Source: Acidovorax facilis (GTDB lineage Bacteria > Pseudomonadota > Gammaproteobacteria > Burkholderiales > Burkholderiaceae_C). Taken from it: 64,000 bases of DNA. The stretch is from NCBI RefSeq assembly GCF_023913775.1, contig NZ_JAMXAX010000017.1, forward strand, positions 1 to 64,000, read 5' to 3'. Made by a program: the position numbers and the translations under genes. Position 1 is the stretch's first letter; every line of letters starts with the position of its first letter. Positions 52,190 to 60,885 of this stretch are shown one piece after another. The notes beneath the pieces were generated by a model, which was given only the letters and a program-made list of their open reading frames with translations, was not told the DNA's origin and did not search any database.

Positions 52190-53707
52190 ATGAACCACGA
52201 CAAGAACGTCACCACCACCGTCGGCCACCTGATCGACGGCAAGATCGTTGCGGACACGGCGCGCACGCAGCCGGTGTTCAACCCCGCCACGGGCCAGTCG
52301 ACCACCAGCGTGGCGCTGGCCAGCAAGGCTACGGTGGAGGCCGCCATTGCTTCGGCCGAAGCCGCCTTCCCGGCCTGGCGCAACACGCCGCCCCTGAAAC
52401 GCGCCCGCGTGATGAGCAAGCTGAAAGTCCTGCTCGAAGAAAACGCCGACAAGATTGCCGCCCTGATCACCGCCGAACACGGCAAGGTGCTGGCCGATGC
52501 ACACGGTGAGCTGCAGCGTGGCATTGAAAACGTCGAATACGCGAGCTACGCGCCCGAGCTGCTCAAGGGCGAGCACAGCCGCAACGTGGGCCCCAGCATC
52601 GACTCGTGGAGTGAGTTCCAGGCGCTGGGCGTCACCGCAGGCATCACGCCCTTCAACTTCCCGGCCATGGTGCCGCTGTGGATGTGGCCCATGGCTGTGG
52701 CGTGTGGCAACACCTTTGTGCTCAAGCCTTCGGAGCGCGATCCCTCCTCCACGCTGTTCATCGCCCAGCTTGCGCTGGAAGCGGGCCTGCCGCCCGGCGT
52801 GCTGAACGTCGTCAACGGCGACAAGCTGGCCGTGGACACTCTGCTGCAAGACCCGCGCGTGAAGGCCGTGAGCTTTGTGGGCTCCACGCCGATTGCCGAA
52901 TACATCTACAGCGAAGGCTGCAAACACGGCAAGCGCGTGCAGGCCCTGGGCGGCGCCAAGAACCACGCCGTGCTGATGCCCGACGCGGACGTAGACAACG
53001 CCGTGAGCGCCCTGATGGGCGCGGCCTACGGATCGTGCGGCGAGCGCTGCATGGCCATCCCGCTGCTGGTGGCCGTGGGCGACGAAGTGGGCGACGCCGT
53101 GATCGCGGGCCTGAAGACCGAGATCGCCAAGATGAAGGTCGGCCCAGGCACCGACAACAGCAACGACATGGGCCCGCTGGTCACCAAGCCGCACTTCGAG
53201 AAGGTGAAGGGCTATGTCGACCAGGGCGTGGCAGAGGGTGCCACGCTGGTGGTGGATGGCCGGGGCGTTCAGGTGGCGGGCCATGAGGAAGGCTACTTTT
53301 TGGGCGCGTGCCTGTTCGACAACGTCAAGCCCGGCATGAAGATCTACCAGGAAGAGATCTTCGGCCCCGTGCTCGGCGTGGTGCGCGTGAAGACGCTGCA
53401 GGAAGCCATGCAGCTCATCAACGACCACGAATACGGCAACGGCACCTGCATCTTCACGCGCGACGGCGAGGCCGCCCGCTACTTCACCGACCACATCCAG
53501 GTGGGCATGGTGGGCGTGAACGTGCCCCTGCCCGTGCCGGTGGCTTACCACTCGTTCGGCGGCTGGAAGCGTTCGCTGTTCGGCGACCTGCACGCCTACG
53601 GCCCCGACGCCGTGCGCTTCTACACCAAGCGCAAGACCATCACGCAGCGCTGGCCCAGCGCCGGTGTGCGCGAGGGCGCGGTGTTCAGCTTTCCGAGCAG
53701 CCGATAG
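52190..53707 (+). CDS. mmsA: CoA-acylating methylmalonate-semialdehyde dehydrogenase
   Basis: 505 residues of the aldehyde dehydrogenase superfamily. GITPFNFPAMVPLWMWPMAVACGN, the KPSERDPS cofactor part, SFVGSTPIAEYIY and the catalytic Cys in CGERCMAI are typical for MmsA/IolA, which convert malonate or methylmalonate semialdehyde to acetyl- or propionyl-CoA with NAD and CoA. The C-terminus (GGWKRSLFGDLHAYG, FYTKRKTITQRWP) is complete. It stands 138 bp after the transaminase gene, with a family A hairpin between, so expression may be graded. Confidence 0.95.
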   Translation: MNHDKNVTTTVGHLIDGKIVADTARTQPVFNPATGQSTTSVALASKATVEAAIASAEAAFPAWRNTPPLKRARVMSKLKVLLEENADKIAALITAEHGKVLADAHGELQRGIENVEYASYAPELLKGEHSRNVGPSIDSWSEFQALGVTAGITPFNFPAMVPLWMWPMAVACGNTFVLKPSERDPSSTLFIAQLALEAGLPPGVLNVVNGDKLAVDTLLQDPRVKAVSFVGSTPIAEYIYSEGCKHGKRVQALGGAKNHAVLMPDADVDNAVSALMGAAYGSCGERCMAIPLLVAVGDEVGDAVIAGLKTEIAKMKVGPGTDNSNDMGPLVTKPHFEKVKGYVDQGVAEGATLVVDGRGVQVAGHEEGYFLGACLFDNVKPGMKIYQEEIFGPVLGVVRVKTLQEAMQLINDHEYGNGTCIFTRDGEAARYFTDHIQVGMVGVNVPLPVPVAYHSFGGWKRSLFGDLHAYGPDAVRFYTKRKTITQRWPSAGVREGAVFSFPSSR

Positions 53708-53810
53708 AGCGCAGCGCACGCCCAGGGCCCGTTCAAAGTCCCCCCGAGGGGGTGACAGACAGGCCGGGGAGTGCGTTCGCGTGTGTGAAATGCCTCTTGC
53801 AGCATATTCG

Positions 53811-53840
53811 TTGACCGCTCCCGTGTTGCCGTCATAGTAT
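53811..53840 (+). promoter_or_regulatory. Sigma-70-like promoter of the tail-collar gene
   Basis: TTGACC (53811-53816), an 18-bp spacer and TAGTAT (53835-53840) lie 36 bases before the ATG at 53876. GGAGGAG (53864-53870) is an ideal ribosome site. Confidence 0.6.
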
Positions 53841-53875
53841 TCCTGAGCCTATCACTCACTAATGGAGGAGAACTC

Positions 53876-54544
53876 ATGGAAGCATTTATGGGGATGATCA
53901 TGCCGGTCGGTTTCAACTACGCGCCGCGCGGCTGGGCGTTCTGCAACGGACAGACGGTTCCTATTCAGCAAAACTCAGCCATGTTCGCCTTGCTGGGAAC
54001 CACGTACGGGGGGGATGGCGTGAACACCTTCGGCCTGCCGGATTTGCGAGGCAGGGTCCCCGTCGGATCACAAGCCGCTGGACCAGGATTGACCCCCATT
54101 GCACAAGGCGAGAAGGCGGGTACCAACACCAACACTGTGATTGGCACAGGCTCGGCGACGGTGACACTCAATGCCTCGAATCTGCCACCGCACACGCACC
54201 CGGCCACCTTCGACCCCGCAGGGCTCACGGGCACAACGCATTTGCAGGCGTCCACGGGCACCACGGGCACCAGCACGACTCCCGCCAATGGCTCTTTCCT
54301 CAGCGCATCGCCGAGTGGCCCGAGCAGCGCGTCCATCTACTCACCGACCGCAACGGGTCCGGTCAACCTGGGTGGTGTCAGCACCACCATTGGTGGCACA
54401 GGCGCGGTGACGGTGGGCGCCAATACCGGCGGCCAGCCGTTGGCCGCCCCCGTGACGACCACAGCCATGGTGTCCAACATGCAGCCGTATCTGGGCCTCA
54501 ACTACATCATTTGCATGGAAGGCATCTTCCCGTCGCGCAACTGA
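53876..54544 (+). CDS. Phage tail collar-domain protein (MdpB/microcystin-dependent type)
   Basis: 222 residues. The N-terminal 60 residues (GMIMPVGFNYAPRGWAFCNGQTVPIQQNSAMFALLGTTYGGDG…FGLPDLRGRVPVG) are a tail-collar domain. A Thr/Ser/Gly-rich fibre-like part and a C-terminal AMVSNMQPYLGLNYIICMEG(IFPSRN) follow, the standard ending of the family. Such proteins come from phage tail fibres but are often chromosomal and unlinked to prophages, of unknown role. No other phage gene is nearby. Companions here are a GNAT and a DUF6916-like protein, a grouping seen with this family. Confidence 0.9.
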   Translation: MEAFMGMIMPVGFNYAPRGWAFCNGQTVPIQQNSAMFALLGTTYGGDGVNTFGLPDLRGRVPVGSQAAGPGLTPIAQGEKAGTNTNTVIGTGSATVTLNASNLPPHTHPATFDPAGLTGTTHLQASTGTTGTSTTPANGSFLSASPSGPSSASIYSPTATGPVNLGGVSTTIGGTGAVTVGANTGGQPLAAPVTTTAMVSNMQPYLGLNYIICMEGIFPSRN

Positions 54545-54860
54545 GATCGTTGGACGGTCTCGCGCAAGCAGCGCTGCGGTCGCTGCGTGCGGCGCGCGGC
54601 GTGCGGCGTAGACTGCTATGCGGCTGTCGCATAGCTGCACTGGGGCACCTGGTCTGGGGCATGGATTGTCTGCAGCCAGGTGGCCAGCAAGCGCCGCAGC
54701 TTGTTCTGCGGCCCCCGGCACCGTGATCTACTTGCCGTGTGTCCCCGTTGTCGATACAGAAGCCGCCCCACGGATGGCCTTGCCTGCAAGCGCTACGCGG
54801 TCAGGCACATTTCCCCCGTCGAAGATGGCTTCAACAACGGAGCGATTGTGCTGGCAGCTC
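54545..54860. other. 316-bp stretch without a convincing gene
   Basis: Short open frames exist on both strands, but none has a ribosome site or a recognisable protein. The only structure is an 8-bp hairpin GCTATGCG / CGCATAGC (54615-54622 and 54628-54635) with loop GCTGT, about 70 bases after the collar gene. Confidence 0.5.
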
Positions 54861-55349
54861 TCACAGCGAAGCGCTTCTCCAGATCATCTGCACGAAAAGA
54901 TCGTCTTCGGTCACGGAAGTGAATCCGCATTTTTGGTACAGGCACTGCGCTGGATCGTTGTATCGCCCTACCGCCAGACACAGTGGCAGGCCCTGCGCTG
55001 CTGCATGGCGCTGCAGCGCAGCCAACGCAGCCATTGCAGCGCCGCTGCGGCGAGCTGGCGGCGCAATGGCGATATCCACCAAGCGCAATTGTTCGGGTGA
55101 GGCGTCTACCACCATGCGCCCTATTGGGTGGCCGGAACGCAGCAGTACCAACTGGCGGGCCAAGGGGAACTGGTGGCGGTAGCCGGTCTCCTGTGCATTG
55201 AACTGCATGGCTATCAACTGCTGGAGCAGCGCGAGGTCGGGGATGGCCTGCTGGAGGTCATCGCGGGTAGACAGATAGAGTTCCAGCAGAAAAGGCTGAT
55301 CGTCGTCGGCCCTCTCACGCAGGGCAAATGGTTCAGATAGCAAATACAC
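54861..55349 (-). CDS. GNAT-family acetyltransferase next to the collar protein
   Basis: About 162 residues. The acetyl-CoA motif is RLVDIAIAPPARRSGAAMAALAALQRHA (R-x-x-G-x-A form), followed by LCLAVGRYNDPAQCLYQKCGFTSVTEDD, the usual GNAT beta-bulge and C-terminal strand. No ATG is found at a sensible place; the GTG at 55349 gives a protein starting VYLLSEPFALRERADD and avoids overlapping the divergent DUF6916-like gene. The open frame reaches 55586. The gene is convergent with the collar protein and divergent to the DUF6916-like gene. Confidence 0.78.
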   Translation of the reverse strand: MYLLSEPFALRERADDDQPFLLELYLSTRDDLQQAIPDLALLQQLIAMQFNAQETGYRHQFPLARQLVLLRSGHPIGRMVVDASPEQLRLVDIAIAPPARRSGAAMAALAALQRHAAAQGLPLCLAVGRYNDPAQCLYQKCGFTSVTEDDLFVQMIWRSASL

Positions 55350-55457
55350 AGTGGATTCTCGGCTGTAGGATGTTGAGTGGGTCGTGGATACCAGCCCATT
55401 CTGGCAACTCAATGGCCTGTATCCAACCCTTTTGTGATCCCTCAACACACGCCATCG

Positions 55458-55757
55458 ATGAGCACCACTTTTGAATCCGTCAACACCCTGGTGGGCAGTC
55501 CCTTCGTCGCACTGACAGAGCATGGCCCTGTAGAGCTGGTTTTGGTAGAAGCTACCGAACGGGCACGCGGCCATTTGCCAGAGCAATTTCGGACGCCGTT
55601 CACACTGCTATTTCATGGACCAGATGCCCCAAGGCTTTCTCAGGCCACGTACACGCTGAACCACCCGCAACTGGGAAGCGTGCAGTGGATGCTGGTGCCC
55701 AGCATGCCGGATACGCGCTCGCCGAACATCGCCCGCTATGAGGCGCTGTTTGGCTAA
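55458..55757 (+). CDS. DUF6916-like small protein of the collar module
   Basis: 99 residues beginning MSTTFESVNTLVGSPFVALT, with ELVLVEATERARG, RTPFTLLFHGPD and a C-terminal YTLNHPQLGSVQWMLVPSMPD. The pattern F-L---F-G- … Y-L-HP-LG-----LVP resembles DUF6916 proteins found next to tail-collar proteins in proteobacteria. It probably forms a small beta-rich fold. The function is unknown. The frame is open to 55377 upstream, but ATG 55458 starts the conserved part. Family name from memory. Confidence 0.72.
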   Translation: MSTTFESVNTLVGSPFVALTEHGPVELVLVEATERARGHLPEQFRTPFTLLFHGPDAPRLSQATYTLNHPQLGSVQWMLVPSMPDTRSPNIARYEALFG

Positions 55758-56218
55758 CAGCTTGCCCCATGAGAAGCACCGCTAACGATAGCGCCCGCTT
55801 CGATCTGTTGCCCGCAGGAACTGGAAACCGTCGATGACAGAAGGACCGCTGCAGTCCATTTCTACGGTCTTTTTTCCGCATCTCGGCCATGGACTGCGCT
55901 GACCGCAAAAACCGCCCTGGCAGGGAACGATTGTGGTGAAGCCAACGGTTTCGCAGCTCGAAGCTCCAGGCCGGACGGGCTCGAAGCGGAGCTCCAGGCC
56001 ACTTCGGCAGCGGTTGCGTAAAGGTTGCACCTCGCGCTGGAGCGATCCGCCGCATTCCAACCCAGACGGCAAAGCTGAATTTCCCATGTAAGCAGATTCG
56101 CTTACTAGGGTTTTTACCGAACGCGGCCTACAATCGCCCACCCTTACGAAAGCTGACAACCTGCGCCGGACCTGCTTGAACCGGCGTGGCATTGACACCC
56201 CAAGCTGGAGACAATTGA
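55758..56218. other. 461-bp gap before maeB: inverted arms, duplicated motif, possible promoter
   Basis: Two overlapping minus-strand frames (55600-56055 and 55782-56198) fill this gap but lack a ribosome site and a known family. GCAGTCCAT / ATGGACTGC (55851-55859 and 55889-55897) form perfect inverted arms. The motif AGCTCCAGGCC occurs twice around 55962-55999. This may be a decayed element. A TACAAT hexamer at 56129-56134, 85 bases before the maeB start, could be its -10, without a good -35. Confidence 0.4.
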
Positions 56219-58561
56219 ATGCCCGAAAACACCACGGCCCAGAACAACAACGATTCCGACAAGCGCGCCCAGTTGCGCCGTGCCGCTCTCGAGTACCACG
56301 AGTTTCCCAAGCCCGGCAAGATCGCCATTGCCGCCACCAAGCAGATGGTCAACCAGCATGACCTGGCGCTGGCCTACTCGCCCGGTGTGGCCGCACCTTG
56401 CGAAGAAATCGTCAAGGATCCGGCCAATGCCTTCCGCTACACCTCGCGCGGCAACCTGGTGGCCGTCATCACCAACGGCACCGCCGTGCTGGGCCTGGGC
56501 GACATCGGCGCGCTGGCCTCCAAGCCTGTGATGGAAGGCAAGGGCGTTCTGTTCAAGAAATTCGCCGGCGTGGATGTGTTCGACATCGAGATCGATGAAA
56601 AAGACCCCCAGAAGCTGGTGGAAGTGATCGCCGCGCTGGAGCCGACCTTCGGCGCCATCAACCTCGAAGACATCAAGGCCCCCGATTGCTTCTACGTGGA
56701 GCGCGAGCTGCGCAAGCGCATGAAGATCCCGGTCTTCCACGACGACCAGCACGGCACGGCCATCACGGTGGCGGCGGCCATCGTGAATGCGCTGAAGGTG
56801 GCGGGCAAGAAGATCGAGGAGGTGAAGCTGGTCACCAGCGGCGCGGGTGCAGCGGCGCTGGCCTGCCTGAACCTGCTGCTCAAGGTGGGTGTGCAGCGCA
56901 AGAATGTTTTTGTCACCGACCTGGCCGGCGTGGTCTACGAAGGCCGCGAAGAGCTGATGGACGACGACAAGCGCCAGTTCATGCAAAAGACCGACGCGCG
57001 CAAGCTGGCCGAGGTGATGGTGGGCGCGGACGTGTTCCTGGGCCTGTCGGCGGGCAATGTGCTCAAGCCCGAAATGGTGGCTACCATGGCCGAGCGCCCG
57101 GTGATCTTCGCCCTGGCCAACCCAAATCCCGAAATCACGCCCGAGCTGGCGCACAGCGTGCGCAGCGACATCATCATGGCCACGGGGCGCTCGGACTACC
57201 CGAACCAGGTCAACAACGTCCTGTGCTTCCCGTACATCTTCCGTGGCGCGCTGGACTGCGGCGCCACCACCATCACCGATGAGATGGAGATTGCCGCCGT
57301 CCACGCGATTGCCGAACTGGCCCAGGCCGAGCAGAGCGAAGTGGTGGCCGCAGCCTATGTGGGCGAGAAGCTGTCGTTCGGCCCCGAATACCTGATCCCC
57401 AAGCCGTTCGACCCGCGCCTGATGATGAAGATTGCGCCGGCCGTGGCGCAGGCCGCCATGGACAGTGGCGTGGCGCAGCGCCCCATTACCGACATGGACG
57501 CATACCGCGATCGGCTGCAGACCTTTGTCTACGCCTCCGGCACGACGATGAAGCCCATCTTCGACGCCGCACGCACCGCCGCCAAAAAGCGCGTGGCCTA
57601 CGCCGAGGGTGAGGAAGAACGCGTGCTGCGCGCCGCACAGATCGTGGTGGACGAGAAGGTGGCCCGCCCGACGCTGATCGGCCGACCCGCCATCATTGCC
57701 CAGCGCATCGAAAAGTTTGGCCTGCGCCTGAAGGAAGGCGTGGACTATGACGTGGTCAACACCGACTTCGACCACCGCTACCGCGACTTCTGGCAGACCT
57801 ACCACCGCATGACCGAGCGCAAGGGCATCACCCAGCAGGTCGCCAAGATCGAAATGCGTCGGCGCCTCACGCTCATCGGCGCCATGATGCTGCACAAGGG
57901 CGAGGTGGACGGCCTGATCTGCGGCACCTGGGGCACCACGGCCAACCACCTGCTCTACATCGACCAGGTGATCGGCAAACACGCGGGCGGCGCCGACAGC
58001 ACGGCGCAGGATGTGCCGGTATACGCCTGCATGAACGGCCTCATGCTGCCCGGCCGCCAGGTGTTCCTGGTGGACACCCACGTCAACTACGACCCGACCC
58101 CCCAGGAGCTGGCCGAGATCACCGCCCTGGCTGCCGAGGAAATGATGCGCTTTGGCGTCAAGCCCAAGGCCGCGCTGCTGTCTCACTCCAACTTCGGCAC
58201 CAGCAACCACCCCAGCGCCGTCAAAATGCGCCAGACGCTCGAACTGCTGCGCCAGCAAGCCCCCTGGCTGGAAGTGGACGGTGAAATGCATGGCGACGTG
58301 GCGCTGGACGGCAAGGCCCGTGCAGCCCTCATGCCCAGCAGCGAACTGACGGGTGACGCCAACCTGCTGGTGTTCCCCAACATCGACGCAGCCAACATCG
58401 CCTACAACCTGCTCAAGACCGCCGCAGGCGGCGGCATCGCCATCGGCCCCGTGCTGCTGGGCGCGGCCAAGCCGGTTCATATCCTGACGCCCAGCGCCAC
58501 CGTGCGCCGCATTGTGAACATGACAGCACTTACCGTGGCCGATGCCAACGTGTCAAGATAA
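56219..58561 (+). CDS. maeB: NADP-dependent malic enzyme with phosphotransacetylase-like domain
   Basis: 780 residues. The N-terminal 430 form the malic enzyme, which decarboxylates malate to pyruvate: [29 protein letters not shown] (Tyr), [35 protein letters not shown] and [13 protein letters not shown] for NADP. The remaining 330 form a phosphate acetyltransferase-like domain ([50 protein letters not shown]-like [18 protein letters not shown]) that in MaeB proteins is regulatory, sensing acetyl-CoA. Length and both domains are complete. GGAG precedes the ATG. Confidence 0.96.
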   Translation: MPENTTAQNNNDSDKRAQLRRAALEYHEFPKPGKIAIAATKQMVNQHDLALAYSPGVAAPCEEIVKDPANAFRYTSRGNLVAVITNGTAVLGLGDIGALASKPVMEGKGVLFKKFAGVDVFDIEIDEKDPQKLVEVIAALEPTFGAINLEDIKAPDCFYVERELRKRMKIPVFHDDQHGTAITVAAAIVNALKVAGKKIEEVKLVTSGAGAAALACLNLLLKVGVQRKNVFVTDLAGVVYEGREELMDDDKRQFMQKTDARKLAEVMVGADVFLGLSAGNVLKPEMVATMAERPVIFALANPNPEITPELAHSVRSDIIMATGRSDYPNQVNNVLCFPYIFRGALDCGATTITDEMEIAAVHAIAELAQAEQSEVVAAAYVGEKLSFGPEYLIPKPFDPRLMMKIAPAVAQAAMDSGVAQRPITDMDAYRDRLQTFVYASGTTMKPIFDAARTAAKKRVAYAEGEEERVLRAAQIVVDEKVARPTLIGRPAIIAQRIEKFGLRLKEGVDYDVVNTDFDHRYRDFWQTYHRMTERKGITQQVAKIEMRRRLTLIGAMMLHKGEVDGLICGTWGTTANHLLYIDQVIGKHAGGADSTAQDVPVYACMNGLMLPGRQVFLVDTHVNYDPTPQELAEITALAAEEMMRFGVKPKAALLSHSNFGTSNHPSAVKMRQTLELLRQQAPWLEVDGEMHGDVALDGKARAALMPSSELTGDANLLVFPNIDAANIAYNLLKTAAGGGIAIGPVLLGAAKPVHILTPSATVRRIVNMTALTVADANVSR

Positions 58562-58604
58562 GCCAAAAATTGATAGCAAGCGCTAACTTAAAGAGCTTGT
58601 TTTT
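58561..58604 (-). repeat. Family A dispersed repeat, partial copy after maeB
   Basis: On the minus strand it shows ACAAGCTCTTTAAG, TTAGCGCTTG, CTATCAATTTTTGGCT. One arm of the hairpin and the CTATCAA end are kept, the other arm is lost. It overlaps the maeB stop codon region by one base. Confidence 0.55.
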
Positions 58605-58715
58605 CCCTTCAGCGTCTGCCCAATCTTTGTGCAGACGCTTGCTTTTTGGGGGCCGTTGAGCGACACTAGCGGCTCGAAATTTCGAGTTAACCCGTAGTTT
58701 CTGAAAGGTTCGTTG

Positions 58716-59123
58716 ATGCTGAAGGCTGTAGCCACCCGGGCGCGCAAAGCAGGGTTTTTGTGTGTTTTGGGTGTTGCGTTCGTGTTGTCCCCGGTAGCGG
58801 GGCATGCCCGGAACTCCCCGTCCACCGACGGCTCCATCCCCCCTATCGCATTGGCCGAGTTGCCGCCCCAAGGGCGGGCGACGTACGCGCTGATCCGTGA
58901 AGGAGGGCCCTTTCCGTATGACAAGGACGGAACAGTTTTTGGCAATCGCGAGCGGCTGTTGCCCGCCCACAAGCGGGGCTACTACCGTGAGTACACCGTC
59001 AGAACACCAGGATCGCGCAACCGGGGAGCCCGGCGCATTGTGTGTGGCGGCAAGCCCCGGGTTCCGGACGCCTGCTACTACACCAGCGATCACTACGCCA
59101 GTTTTCGCGAGATCGTCGAGTGA
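58716..59123 (+). CDS. Secreted barnase-type guanyl-specific ribonuclease
   Basis: 135 residues. The signal peptide is residues 1-31 (FLCVLGVAFVLSPVAGHA). The mature part is an N1/T1 microbial ribonuclease with catalytic residues at expected places: Glu92 in YYREYTV, Arg106/107 in GARRIVCGG and His126 in TSDHYASF. Cys110 and Cys120 could form a disulfide. The ATG at 58716 follows GAAAGG; a TTG at 58713 is less likely. The barstar-type inhibitor lies 140 bases downstream on the same strand, the usual producer protection. Confidence 0.92.
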   Translation: MLKAVATRARKAGFLCVLGVAFVLSPVAGHARNSPSTDGSIPPIALAELPPQGRATYALIREGGPFPYDKDGTVFGNRERLLPAHKRGYYREYTVRTPGSRNRGARRIVCGGKPRVPDACYYTSDHYASFREIVE

Positions 59124-59263
59124 CCCCCGTTGCGCTGCACGCAGGCCAGAGATACGCTGGCAGCGGTAAGCGCGCCCCCTTGAATCCCCCACCCGCAGGC
59201 TGCATCCCGCAGCCCTGCGAAATGCCAGAAGTTTGTGGACTTTAAAAAGAAAGAGTAGCGGAG

Positions 59264-59689
59264 ATGCAGACGCCACTTCGTAAAGACCTGGAAACGCCAC
59301 TGCGTGGCGTGCGCACCAACATCGTGCAGTCCATTCGCGCTTTCCGCGTGCAGGACCTGCAGGATGCGGCCACCTCCATGGGTCACCATTTCTTGTACGC
59401 CAACCTGGCCCACGCGCAGTCCAAGCAGGATGTGCTGGACCTGATTGCCGGGCAATTCACCTTCCCGTCGCACTTCGGCAAGAACTTTGATGCGTTGTAC
59501 GACTGCATGACGGATCCCTTGCATAAATCGGGCCCGCAGCCTGGTTTCATCGTGGTGCTGGAGCAGATCCCCGCCACGGGCAAGTTCGACAAGGAAGCGC
59601 GTGAACAACTGCTCGATATCTTCCGCGACGCCGCCGACTACTGGGGCGACCGCAAGATACCGTTCCGGTGTTTCTATTCTTTTCTGTAG
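59264..59689 (+). CDS. Barstar-family ribonuclease inhibitor
   Basis: 141 residues, cytoplasmic (no signal). After a 50-residue N-terminal extension come SKQDVLDLIAGQFTFPSHFGKNFDALYDCMTD and a late GFIVVLEQIP … REQLLDIFRDAADYWGD. This is the barstar fold, with the acidic helix that plugs the nuclease active site (KNFDALYDC with Asp). It protects the cell from the barnase-type enzyme upstream. AAAGAAAGAG lies before the ATG. Confidence 0.92.
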   Translation: MQTPLRKDLETPLRGVRTNIVQSIRAFRVQDLQDAATSMGHHFLYANLAHAQSKQDVLDLIAGQFTFPSHFGKNFDALYDCMTDPLHKSGPQPGFIVVLEQIPATGKFDKEAREQLLDIFRDAADYWGDRKIPFRCFYSFL

Positions 59690-59722
59690 CCCGTTCTGCA
59701 TCCACCAGCCAAGCAGAACGGG
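59690..59722 (+). terminator. Hairpin after barstar
   Basis: CCCGTTCTGC (59690-59699) pairs perfectly with GCAGAACGGG (59713-59722), loop of 13, starting just after the barstar stop codon. There is no T-run, so it may be a weak or Rho-aided end. The space from here to 59880 holds only an unsupported short frame. Confidence 0.5.
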
Positions 59723-59888
59723 CGAACGAGGCTACCGGCACCCAACAAGGTGTCGAGGGCATTGAAATCGGCACGGATTCCGCCGAAAAAATGCCGACCG
59801 ACAAGCTTGTCGATGTCTCCCCGATGGCGCTGCGCATGAGCAGCCCTTTCAACGCGGGTTACTGGCTGAGCGCGGCCTGAATTCGGTA

Positions 59889-59990
59889 CATCCCCCTGAG
59901 GCGCTGCGCGCCTTCCCCCTTCTCTCGAATGGCTGCGCCATTCGGGAAGGTGGACGATGCCCTCGCTGCGGGGCGGCCCTTGCTTGGCAT
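59889..59990. repeat. Family B GC-rich repeat after the barnase-barstar pair
   Basis: CATCCCCCTGAGGCGCTGCG, CGCCTTCCCCCTTCTCTC, a palindrome CGAATGGCTGCGCCATTCG and GCGGGGCGGCCCTTGC. It is very close to the copy at 27061 in order and spacing. Confidence 0.8.
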
Positions 59991-60025
59991 CCCAGGCCTG
60001 GGCCGCGCCAGTTGCTGAAAATTCT

Positions 60026-60080
60026 AGCCAAATCGGGCTCTAGCGCCCGTCCACAAAGAGTCGGCAGCTATTAATTTAAG
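60026..60080 (+). repeat. Family A dispersed repeat overlapping the rsmA stop codon
   Basis: It runs CTAGCCAAATCGGGCTCTAGCG, a changed middle, then GGCAGCTATTAATTTAAGAGC. The TTA that forms the rsmA stop (minus strand TAA, 60076-60078) lies in its right end. Confidence 0.65.
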
Positions 60081-60855
60081 AGCACGCCTGCGCGAGGGCC
60101 ACAAACTCAGCCACCGGCACTTCCTCGGCGCGGCGCTGGGTGTCGAAGGTGCCGGCGAACTGGCGCGCTTCGAGCCAGCGGCCCAGGGTGTGGCGCAGCA
60201 GCTTGCGGCGCTGGCTGAAGGCGACCTGCACCAGTTCTTCCAGCAGGGGCACCGACAAAGGCGCAGGCTCTGCGTGCGGCACCATGCGGACCACGGCGCT
60301 GTCCACGCGTGGGGGTGGGTCAAAGCTCTCAGGCGGCACGAACAGCACGTTTTCCATGGCGTAGCGCCACTGCAGCATGACTGACAGGCGCCCGTAGTCG
60401 CTGGTGGCGGGCTTGGCCACCATGCGGTCGATCACTTCCTTTTGCAGCATGAAGTGCTGGTCTTCGATGACCTGCACATGGTCCAGCAAGTGGAACAGGA
60501 TGGGCGTGGAGATGTTGTAGGGCAGGTTGCCCACCACGCGCAGCTTGAGGTCGGGCAACGCGGCTTTCTCGCGCATGGCCAGTGCCAGCGCGGTGAAGTC
60601 CACCTTGAGCACGTCGGACTCGATCACTTCCAGCTGGCCGTGCAGCCGCAGGCGCAAGGCCAGATCGCGGTCCAGCTCGATGACCGTGAGGCGCCCCAGG
60701 CGCTCGACCAGGGGCTGGGTCAGTGCCGCGAGGCCCGGCCCGATCTCAACCATGGGCTGGCCCGGCTGGGGTGCAATGGCCTGCACGATATCTTCGATGA
60801 TGCCCTTGTCGGACAGAAAATGCTGCCCGAAGCGCTTGCGGGGGATGTGTTTCAA
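60076..60855 (-). CDS. rsmA: 16S rRNA dimethyladenosine transferase RsmA (KsgA)
   Basis: 259 residues. The AdoMet site is [14 protein letters not shown] (residues 36-49) and [12 protein letters not shown]; the catalytic motif is NLPYNIS (about 110-116). The enzyme dimethylates A1518 and A1519 of 16S rRNA late in 30S assembly. The N-terminus ([14 protein letters not shown]) is the family standard. It follows surA in the conserved lptD-surA-rsmA order (pdxA, present between them in enterobacteria, is absent). The stop codon lies inside a family A repeat. Confidence 0.97.
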   Translation of the reverse strand: MKHIPRKRFGQHFLSDKGIIEDIVQAIAPQPGQPMVEIGPGLAALTQPLVERLGRLTVIELDRDLALRLRLHGQLEVIESDVLKVDFTALALAMREKAALPDLKLRVVGNLPYNISTPILFHLLDHVQVIEDQHFMLQKEVIDRMVAKPATSDYGRLSVMLQWRYAMENVLFVPPESFDPPPRVDSAVVRMVPHAEPAPLSVPLLEELVQVAFSQRRKLLRHTLGRWLEARQFAGTFDTQRRAEEVPVAEFVALAQACS

Positions 60856-60885
60856 CGCGTGCTTACCTGTCTGATCATTGATCGG

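Noticed and set aside
53876-54544. Prophage remnant suggested by the tail-collar protein
   Set aside because: No other phage structural, lysis or integrase gene and no attachment repeat is nearby; collar proteins of this kind are often chromosomal.
56144-58480. 778-codon open frame antisense to maeB
   Set aside because: It mirrors the third-position GC bias of maeB, is His/Gln/Val-rich low-complexity sequence and has no ribosome site or family motif.
59668-59880. 70-codon plus-strand frame after barstar, and a 101-codon minus-strand frame opposite it
   Set aside because: The first overlaps the barstar 3' end, and neither has a ribosome site or a recognisable protein; the area is mainly hairpin and repeats.
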